From Halomonas sp. CH40 (GTDB lineage Bacteria > Pseudomonadota > Gammaproteobacteria > Pseudomonadales > Halomonadaceae), in NCBI GenBank assembly GCA_041875495.1, contig CP112982.1, forward strand, positions 682,001 to 746,000: a stretch of DNA of 64,000 nucleotides, written 5' to 3'. Shown in pieces: positions 58,224 through 64,000 of this stretch (position 1 is the first letter of the stretch; every line of letters starts with the position of its first letter). The notes below the pieces were generated by a model. The model did no database searches and was not told where the DNA came from. It saw nothing but the letters and a program-made list of their open reading frames with translations. Both the position numbers and the translations under genes were made by a program.

Positions 58224-58487
58224 ACTTAACAATTGGTTTCAGGGCAACCCGTAAAAGCGGCATTAAGCAGTCGTGTTGCGCCTAACGAGGTTGCAGAAGC
58301 GCGTGGCAAGATGCGCTGACCCAGAGGTGCCGCATATTTCTCCGCGGACCTTGCTATAATGAGAGCAAGGTCGACGTAAACCCTCCAGGTCTGCAAAAGC
58401 GCTTATCGTGATTACCTTCCGCCATCTTGAGGTGATTCGTGAAGACCTTGGGCTCAGGGGGTAATCAGTTGATAAGCATGTGGCCGC
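58224..58487. other. End of cassette region; no intact gene
   Basis: Core-like sequences ACTTAAC (58224-58230) and GCCTAAC occur without complete partners. GACCTTGCT/AGCAAGGTC inverted repeats at 58347-58372 surround TATAATGAG. A short open tail near 58410-58463 ends LEVIREDLGLRG but has no good start. This looks like the eroded edge of the array. Confidence 0.4.
58347..58372. repeat. Inverted repeat with a -10-like loop
   Basis: GACCTTGCT and AGCAAGGTC are exact inverted copies (9 bp) flanking ATAATGAG, which contains most of a TATAAT hexamer. It could be an operator over a promoter or a terminal structure of lost mobile DNA. Confidence 0.45.
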
Positions 58488-59438
58488 TCACATAAATGTC
58501 CAGGCTAATATCCTGGTGATCTTGTTTCCCTGCTTCATCTCTATTTCCCTGCAATCAACGGCGCCAAGCTTGGCAATCAGCTTTTTGGCGGGCTTAACGT
58601 TGTCAGCTTTTGAAACCAGGCTGGTAAACCAGCGGCATTGAGTGGCATACACCTGGCTTTCCTTTATCAGCTTTTTCAGAAAGAGCTGTTCGCCTCCTTT
58701 GCACCATAGCTCTGCTCCCAGCCCCCCGAAATTCAGCGAGGGGGATCTTGTATCGGTGTTTTGCTCACCGCGATGACGGGCCAGGTTATTGAGCTTAAGC
58801 TGGTTACCTTTAAGTGCTTCATCCAGCGAGGCGTGGAAGGGTGGGTTGCACACGCTGACGTCAAAGAACTCCCCCGCTTGAATGATCCCTGCAAAAATCT
58901 GATGTTTATCGTGCTGCGTGCGCAGCGTAAAGCGCGCTTTGAGTTGGGGGTTGTTGGCGATAATGGTGGCGACGTTGTCAAGCGACTGAGGGTTGATGTC
59001 ACTGCCGACACACTGCCAGCCGTAAATCTGGCAGGCCAGTAGTGGGTAGATGCCATTGGCTCCCGTCCCTATATCAAGCAGTTTGACGCCGGGCTGTTCA
59101 CGCTCGTCGCCTATTCCAGGCAGGTCCGCCACGTAGTGGATATAGTCAGCCCTGCCTGGAATGGGAGGACAAAGCGCGCCCTCCGGAATATCCCAACCGA
59201 CAATATTATAGTGCCAGCGTAATAACGCGGCGTTGAGGCGCTTGACGGCCAGTGGGTCTGCGAAATCGATGGAAAGGTTACCATACGCATTGGGTTTTAC
59301 ATGGCGGGCCAGTGCCGGGTGGCTTTTTACCAGCGCTGGGAAGTCATAACCCTGGTTGTGCAGATTCCTCGGGTGCAGGCCTTTGTGGGCAGGCTTGGTC
59401 TGGCTTTTTGTACTTCGATGGCGGTTGCTAGCAGTCAT
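58488..59438 (-). CDS. rlmF: 23S rRNA (adenine1618-N6)-methyltransferase RlmF
   Basis: 316 residues. KGLHPRNLHNQGYDFPALV, the SAM motif LLDIGTGANGIYPLLAC, and the catalytic NPPFHAS with VCNPPF define RlmF. It methylates A1618 of 23S rRNA. Full length relative to E. coli RlmF (308 aa). It marks the return to core chromosome after the cassette region. Confidence 0.94.
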   Translation of the reverse strand: MTASNRHRSTKSQTKPAHKGLHPRNLHNQGYDFPALVKSHPALARHVKPNAYGNLSIDFADPLAVKRLNAALLRWHYNIVGWDIPEGALCPPIPGRADYIHYVADLPGIGDEREQPGVKLLDIGTGANGIYPLLACQIYGWQCVGSDINPQSLDNVATIIANNPQLKARFTLRTQHDKHQIFAGIIQAGEFFDVSVCNPPFHASLDEALKGNQLKLNNLARHRGEQNTDTRSPSLNFGGLGAELWCKGGEQLFLKKLIKESQVYATQCRWFTSLVSKADNVKPAKKLIAKLGAVDCREIEMKQGNKITRILAWTFM

Positions 59439-59562
59439 AGGCCCGTGGCTTAGAGTTTTAAGAGTAGAGGGGGGCAGGCATTGTAGGCGATTATAGACGT
59501 CATTCAGGTGTGCGGGGTACTTGGCAGCTCAAAGCGCGCGAGAAAAGGCCTACACCGAAACG

Positions 59563-60201
59563 ATGGCCCACAAAGCTGATGCTTGGAATAGTCTGGACAC
59601 AGGGCAGCTGCTAAGCTGGCGAAAAACTGCCAATGCCGGAAGGGCCCATATGGATGTCAGAGTGAATTCCCCCGCACAGATCATCAAGTCGTTTTCTGCC
59701 TGGCTGCCCATGCTGTTGGTGGCCTTGCTGCTTTACGGTGTTGTCTTTGTGGGGTTTACCGTGTGGCTATTGATGCAGCCATTGGGGATGGCACCGGCGC
59801 TGGCTCAGCAGCTGGGGTTGATCATTGGCGCGGTGCTGCTCACCGGTGGGTTTTACCTCTATGTCCAATGGCTGATTGGCTCTCTGGCCGCCTATGAATT
59901 ATCCCTTAACGGCCAGCAGTTGCGGGTCAGAGGGATTTCCGGGCGCGGTTCAATTGACAATGAACTGCCATTGGGGGAACTTAAAAAGGTTCATATCGGC
60001 ACCCGTCACCATAAAATGGAAAAGCCTTCCTCCGGCCAGCGAGGAGCCAACAGTAAAGCCGCTGCCCGGATGATGTTTGTGCTCGATGATGGCCATTACT
60101 TCAAGCTGGATTACGCCGCCAACGCCTTTGATAACCAGTCTCTGTATGACTTTCTGAGTCATCTCAAACGTAAAGGCGTCGATATCAATATCAGTGAGTA
60201 G
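59563..60201 (+). CDS. Uncharacterised membrane protein
   Basis: 212 residues from the ATG at 59563 (TTG 59521 and ATG 59650 are alternatives; none has a strong ribosome-binding site). Two membrane segments (LLVALLLYGVVFVGFTVWLL and LGLIIGAVLLTGGFYLYVQWLIG) then a soluble beta-rich domain (YELSLNGQQLRVRG, VLDDGHYFKLDY) that may be PH-like. Function unknown; 69 nt before the antiporter gene. Confidence 0.65.
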   Translation: MAHKADAWNSLDTGQLLSWRKTANAGRAHMDVRVNSPAQIIKSFSAWLPMLLVALLLYGVVFVGFTVWLLMQPLGMAPALAQQLGLIIGAVLLTGGFYLYVQWLIGSLAAYELSLNGQQLRVRGISGRGSIDNELPLGELKKVHIGTRHHKMEKPSSGQRGANSKAAARMMFVLDDGHYFKLDYAANAFDNQSLYDFLSHLKRKGVDINISE

Positions 60202-60270
60202 ACGGGTGGTTAACACACAGTGGTTATTTCACCTTCACTATAGAGTCAACTGGAAAAGGAGTTCAGGGTC

Positions 60271-61443
60271 ATGACTGCAACCGCATCCTCAAACGGACGC
60301 TCCCTAGTCGGTCGGTTTTTACGCGAAGAAGCTTCGTTTCTGGTGGCGTTGCTCACCTTCCTGATTTTTCATTTCGGGCTGCATGACGCCTTGAACAAAG
60401 CCGTTACCCCTGAAACCGCTCAACCCCTGATGGGCGTTTTCTTTGCCGTATGGCTGTTTGCCGTGGTGCTTTGGGCTGCCTTTAATGTGGTTCGACATGC
60501 TGATGTGCTGGCCATCAAGCTGGGTGAGCCGCTGGGTACGCTGATTCTTACTCTGGCGGTGGTGGGTATCGAGGTGTCGCTGATCTCAGCGGTGATGCTG
60601 ACCGGCGCCGAGGCGCCAACAATGGCGCGGGATACCATGACGGCGGTGCTCATGATCGTATTGGGCGGCCTCACCGGCGCTTCCCTGCTGATTGGTGGTT
60701 TTTTCCATGGCGAGCAGGACTACAACCTGCCAGGCGCGCGGGCCTATCTTGGCGTTCTGGTGCCCCTCGCTGTCTTCGCACTGGTATTGCCCGATTTCAC
60801 CGCTTCCACGGATAGCCCGACGTTCACTCCCATTCAGGCAGGGTTCTTTGCGATTATCACGCTGGTGCTTTACGGCATCTTTCTGGCCATTCAAACCCTC
60901 CGCCATAAGAGCTATTTTGAGCAACCCATGCAGGAAAGGGCGGCAGACCATGAAGCGGCGCCCGGGCACTCGCATGATCATGGCCCACAGCACGCAACAA
61001 GCTATCACGCTGTCCTGTTGCTCCTGACGCTGGTGACCATAGTGCTGCTGGCGGAACTTATCGCCATGATTGTCGATTTTGGCATTGTCCAGGCGGGCGC
61101 GCCGGTGGCGTTGGGTGGGGTGATCATCGCCCTGGTGGTGCTCACACCGGAAAGCATGGCGGCCCTGGCAGCCGCCCGTGCCAACCAGCTTCAGCGCTCG
61201 GTGAATCTGCTGCTGGGTTCGGCGCTGTCAACCATTGGCCTGACCCTACCCGCGGTGGTTGCCGTCAGCCTTATAACAGGCGCCAATCTGCAGCTAGGGC
61301 TTGATATGGCCCCCATGGTGTTGCTGCTGCTGACGCTGGTTGTGTGCCTGATGACCTTCGGAGGCACCCGAACAAATGTGCTGCAGGGTGCTGTTCACAT
61401 CGTTCTGTTCCTGGCCTATCTGCTGCTGATCTTCAGCCCGTAA
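60271..61443 (+). CDS. chaA: ChaA-type calcium (sodium, potassium)/proton antiporter
   Basis: 390 residues, AAAAGGAG upstream. Two alpha-repeats: KLGEPLGTLILTLAVVGIEVSLI and LVVLTPESMAALAAARANQLQRSVNLLLGSALSTIGLTLP, with the paired acidic residues of CaCA exchangers. Eleven or so helices; a His/Asp-rich cytosolic loop (PGHSHDHGPQH) between the halves may bind metal. It exports cations in exchange for protons, useful in a halophile. Confidence 0.9.
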   Translation: MTATASSNGRSLVGRFLREEASFLVALLTFLIFHFGLHDALNKAVTPETAQPLMGVFFAVWLFAVVLWAAFNVVRHADVLAIKLGEPLGTLILTLAVVGIEVSLISAVMLTGAEAPTMARDTMTAVLMIVLGGLTGASLLIGGFFHGEQDYNLPGARAYLGVLVPLAVFALVLPDFTASTDSPTFTPIQAGFFAIITLVLYGIFLAIQTLRHKSYFEQPMQERAADHEAAPGHSHDHGPQHATSYHAVLLLLTLVTIVLLAELIAMIVDFGIVQAGAPVALGGVIIALVVLTPESMAALAAARANQLQRSVNLLLGSALSTIGLTLPAVVAVSLITGANLQLGLDMAPMVLLLLTLVVCLMTFGGTRTNVLQGAVHIVLFLAYLLLIFSP

Positions 61444-61480
61444 AGCGCAATCAGCCGCTATTTTTGCGATTTGGTACTCA

Positions 61481-61735
61481 TCAGTAGTGATAGCGAAGAT
61501 GGGCAATCAAGAGGGCGTCATCGGTGACTTTGTAAACGATACGGTGTTCTGCGTTGATGCGCCGGGACCAGTAACCGCTAAGGCTGTGTTTGAGGGGTTC
61601 GGGTTTGCCAACACCCTCAAACGGTTCTCGCTTGATTTCCTTGATCAGTTTGTTGATTCGGTTAAGGATCTTCTTGTCCGTTGTCTGCCAATACAGATAA
61701 TCCTCCCAGGCGTTTTCTGAGAAGATGAGCTTCAT
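61481..61735 (-). CDS. yoeB: YoeB-family mRNA interferase toxin (second copy)
   Basis: 84 residues, nearly co-linear with E. coli YoeB: MKLIFSENAWEDYLYW, FEGVGKPEPLKHSLSGYWSRRI, RIVYKVTDDALLIAHLRYHY, with catalytic Glu, Arg, His and C-terminal Tyr. Overlaps yefM by 4 nt. Distinct from the copy at 15601, which has a longer, divergent C-terminus. Confidence 0.96.
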   Translation of the reverse strand: MKLIFSENAWEDYLYWQTTDKKILNRINKLIKEIKREPFEGVGKPEPLKHSLSGYWSRRINAEHRIVYKVTDDALLIAHLRYHY

Positions 61736-61983
61736 TCAATCAATTCCTTTTCTTGACCACCTCCTTGCTCAAGCTCGGCGACGGATTCCAGCAATCGCCG
61801 CGCATTTTTTGGCGCTCGCAGCAGGTAGGTGGTTTCCTGTAATGCGTCGTAGTCTTCAAGGGACATCATGACCACAGACTGTGATTTGTTGCGGGTGATA
61901 ATCACAGGAGAATGGTCTTCACAGACCTGCTCCATTGTTTTAGCCAGATGAGTTCTAGCGGCTGTGTAGCTTATGGCATCCAT
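61732..61983 (-). CDS. yefM: YefM-family antitoxin (second copy)
   Basis: 83 residues from the ATG at 61983 (AGGAGGCG upstream): MDAISYTAARTHLAKTMEQVCEDHSPVIITRNKSQSVVMMSLEDYDALQETTYLL is the YefM fold. It pairs with the yoeB it overlaps. A strong inverted repeat lies just upstream. Confidence 0.96.
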   Translation of the reverse strand: MDAISYTAARTHLAKTMEQVCEDHSPVIITRNKSQSVVMMSLEDYDALQETTYLLRAPKNARRLLESVAELEQGGGQEKELIE

Positions 61984-61992
61984 AAATCGCCT

Positions 61993-62019
61993 CCTGTACA
62001 GAATGTTGTTCTGTTCAGG
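61993..62019. promoter_or_regulatory. Putative YefM operator (second copy)
   Basis: CCTGTACAGAA and TTCTGTTCAGG form an 11-bp inverted repeat (one mismatch) around TGTTG. It includes TGTACA, the hexamer recognised by E. coli YefM; CGTACA recurs at 62024. Confidence 0.6.
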
Positions 62020-62156
62020 ATATCGTACAGATAAGGCTGTCGCAATCAGCGGTATAAAACCCTCCGTGAATAAGAGAGGGATGCAAAAGTTCAATGTCGA
62101 CCATGGGCCGCCTGCTGTTGCACAGGCGGCCACGCGATATCTATTGCAGAAACGCG

Positions 62157-63353
62157 CTATTGCAGAAATTCACGTAGCGTTTCGCTGGACTGGCCAATAG
62201 AGACCACTCCGTCCAGATGGCCCCGGTTACCTTCCAGGGTTTCAAGGGTCACATCGCTGCCGCCTTCTTCAATCAACTCGGCGGTGCGGTGCACGCTTTT
62301 AGGCGGGAAGGCAAGATCATCCTCGCTGTAGAGCATCAGGGTAGGGGCGTCGATAGCGGCAAGGCCCGCTTCTAAGGAGTCGCCGTGGCCCGCCATAAAG
62401 GCCTGGTTGGCGCGCACCAGATACAGGAAATGGTTGGCATCGGAGGCGGCTGCCCGGGCGGCGGCAATGTCATCCAGCGTTTGCTCGACCGCATAGCGGG
62501 CGTTGATATCCTGGGCAGGGTCGCGTGCTTCGTCGGCCCAGTCGCGGTTAAAGGTCTCGTTGGCCCACCGCCAGTGATTGGCATCGAGCGTGACGAGCTT
62601 GAGCGATTCTTTCAGCCCATCGATGGGTGGCTCACCTTCGTAGTAATCACCTTCATTCCAGTTGGCATCCAGGCGGATGGGTGCTGCCCAGCGGTTTAGC
62701 CTGGATAATATCCAGGGGTCGGCTACGCCAGCGCCGATAACGGGGATCAGCCTGTCCACCTTGTCAGGGTAAACGCTGGCCCATTCAATCGCCTGAAGGG
62801 CGCCCATGGAGGCGCCCATGACCGCATGCAGGGCGTCAATGCCCTGGCTTTCCAGCAGGGCATGCTGGACCTCGACAAAGTCGCGGATGGTCACCACCGG
62901 AAAATCCATGCCCCAGGGTTCGCCGGTCTCCGGGTTGGTCGAGGCGGGCCCTGTGGTGGTCACATTCGGATCATTGGCATTGAGGTTTACCAGCGTATCC
63001 GATGCAATGATGTAGTACTCATCGGTATCCAGCGGCTTGCCGGGGCCGATGATGGCGTCCCAATAGCCGGTCGGCTCGCCATCCGGGTCATAGCGGCCGG
63101 CGGCGTGGCTGGTGCCGGAGAAAAAATGAGTAATCAGAATGACGTTATCGCGGGCCTCGTTCAATTCGCCGTAGGCTTCCCAACCCACATTGAGCTCGGG
63201 AATGCTCTCACCGCCCTGAGTGGTGAAATCCTCCATCGAGAACACTTGTTTCTCGACGATACCGTCCCAGGCGAACAGCGCCGACGCCGGAAGCAGGCTG
63301 AGGGTGGTCAATGCCGCTACGCTGAATAACGCTTGCTGTTGTTTGAATATCAT
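62157..63353 (-). CDS. Exported MetX-like alpha/beta hydrolase
   Basis: 398 residues from the ATG at 63353 (AAAGGAAAG upstream). Signal peptide (ALFSVAALTTLSLLPASALFA). Homology to homoserine O-acetyltransferases: VILITHFFSGTSHAAG, GPGKPLDTDEYYIIASDTL, MGASMGALQAIEWASVYPD (nucleophile Ser) and the Asp and His of YSEDDLAFPP and GNRGHLDG. MetX is cytosolic, so an exported version is unlikely to serve methionine synthesis; an extracytoplasmic hydrolase or acyltransferase is more likely. A hairpin (GGCCGCCTG/CAGGCGGCC, 62106-62131) follows the stop. Confidence 0.85.
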   Translation of the reverse strand: MIFKQQQALFSVAALTTLSLLPASALFAWDGIVEKQVFSMEDFTTQGGESIPELNVGWEAYGELNEARDNVILITHFFSGTSHAAGRYDPDGEPTGYWDAIIGPGKPLDTDEYYIIASDTLVNLNANDPNVTTTGPASTNPETGEPWGMDFPVVTIRDFVEVQHALLESQGIDALHAVMGASMGALQAIEWASVYPDKVDRLIPVIGAGVADPWILSRLNRWAAPIRLDANWNEGDYYEGEPPIDGLKESLKLVTLDANHWRWANETFNRDWADEARDPAQDINARYAVEQTLDDIAAARAAASDANHFLYLVRANQAFMAGHGDSLEAGLAAIDAPTLMLYSEDDLAFPPKSVHRTAELIEEGGSDVTLETLEGNRGHLDGVVSIGQSSETLREFLQ

Positions 63354-63651
63354 GCGCTTTCCTTTGATAGAGGTGCCGTTGGCCATCACGGAGGATGAAC
63401 TCTTTGCCATGCTCACAAACCCGAGCACTTGATAACCACCCTATCAGCCTAGCCGCTGTTAGCGCATTTTAAAGGGGAGGCTTCGACAGTGCGTCACTGC
63501 AGTCTCTGTGATAGATAATACGACTAAAGTTTAAGCAAGGCGAGTTGCATCAATGTTATAACATCGATAAATTTATTAGGTAAACTTGATTTATTGGCGC
63601 TCACAACGACCTCTTTCTCAATTTTATCCGCCTTTTTTAACCGGGGAATAC

Positions 63652-63840
63652 ATGTATACACGATTAAAAGGTGGATTAAAGGTCGGCATTCTATGCGCAT
63701 CAATGTCACTATATTTTGATTTTACTGATGGTGATAATTTTTCATTTATTAACGCTTTGGTGGCTTTTTTAGGAGCATTTGTGGCATATGAAGCGCTTGG
63801 CTTAATAGGGACGCTGTTAAAAAAGAAGCTCGATTCATGA
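63652..63840 (+). CDS. Small membrane protein
   Basis: 62 residues from the ATG at 63652 with GGGGAA upstream. Two hydrophobic segments (GGLKVGILCASMSLYFDF and FSFINALVAFLGAFVAYEALGLI). Lower GC than neighbours. The stop overlaps the next start (ATGA), so the two are co-translated. Unknown function. Confidence 0.6.
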   Translation: MYTRLKGGLKVGILCASMSLYFDFTDGDNFSFINALVAFLGAFVAYEALGLIGTLLKKKLDS

Positions 63841-64000
63841 TGCTTGCTAAGTCGTTGATAAGATCCTCTGGATGCTGGGTGGTCGCCATTACCACGTTGT
63901 TCCTCCTTTTATGGCTTTTGGGTGCTGTTTCTTCGAGCCAGGAAAACCGCGTCTATACTCAGCGGACAGAGTCACAAAAAGTTCAGGCCCACGTCATTAT
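63837..64000 (+). CDS. Membrane-anchored protein, 5' part (runs off window)
   Basis: Open from the ATG pair at 63837/63840 to the window end (54 codons). One N-terminal hydrophobic segment (CWVVAITTLFLLLWLLGAV) then a polar stretch (SSSQENRVYTQRTESQ), like a signal anchor. Starts within the stop of the preceding small gene. Family cannot be named from this part. Confidence 0.5.
   Translation, partial: MMLAKSLIRSSGCWVVAITTLFLLLWLLGAVSSSQENRVYTQRTESQKVQAHVI

Noticed and set aside
61440..62150. Second yefM-yoeB pair as an integron cassette
   Set aside because: No core-site sequence or attC-like hairpin is visible at either flank.

Overview
The window looks like chromosomal DNA of a moderately GC-rich gammaproteobacterium, most likely Halomonadaceae (Halomonas/Vreelandella type). 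This rests on gene content: an OsmC-YcaO fusion, luxS, a DauA-type SulP transporter, an NfeD/slipin pair, a SulP-UspA pair and rlmF. The taxonomic call is inference; no rRNA or tRNA gene was seen.

Layout. 1-2685: an IS66 element whose end cuts an IS10-like element, so the IS10-type transposase has lost its C-terminus. 2756-3488: palindromic repeats and a higBA module with a truncated toxin. 3572-7548: a Pot-type (polyamine-like) ABC importer. 7723-10542: OsmC-YcaO and luxS, convergent. 10695-11941: a wrecked zinc-uptake locus (zinc-chaperone GTPase, znuB, znuC and znuA remnants); one deletion appears to have removed the divergent znuA/znuC promoter region. 12212-14781: a lipoprotein, a gene-poor stretch and a lipoamide-dehydrogenase-like flavoprotein. 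14845-16330: ccdAB (ccdB frameshifted) and yefM-yoeB, flanked by attC-like hairpins as if stranded from an integron. 16402-25634: DauA, an ECF sigma/zinc-finger anti-sigma/DUF3047 unit, a decayed cytochrome, an orphan Phd antitoxin, a PhnCDE-type importer, a BASS-type carrier and an MFS carrier.

25712-28998 is the most unusual locus. It holds a tubulin-tyrosine-ligase-like ATP-grasp enzyme fused to a PqqD-like domain, a small exported peptide ending in an acidic Glu/Gly-repeat tail that resembles a tubulin tail, and a DinB-like metalloprotein. I propose a peptide-tail modification system.

29287-38225: rhodanese, TetR, NAD-type isocitrate dehydrogenase, NfeD-slipin-DMT and SulP-UspA. 38517-42981: a chaperone-usher pilus operon of the alternative (TcfC/CS1-like) type. 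43137-48499: an AraC regulator and a compact catabolic operon (RidA, ornithine-cyclodeaminase family, two HDAC-type amidohydrolases, aminotransferase). 48496-55802: a RelE/XRE toxin-antitoxin pair and a four-gene Wadjet/MksBEFG-like anti-plasmid operon with SMC-first order. 55810-56390: tandem palindromic repeats of the family seen near 2.8 kb. 56725-58223: integron-type gene cassettes with two 84-nt attC sites, one carrying a HEPN protein; no integrase is visible. 58488-64000: rlmF, a membrane protein, ChaA-type antiporter, a second yefM-yoeB pair, an exported MetX-like hydrolase and two small membrane proteins, the last cut by the window edge.

Overall this is ordinary core and transport metabolism interrupted by several accessory hot spots with a high toxin-antitoxin load: five toxin-antitoxin modules plus one orphan antitoxin.
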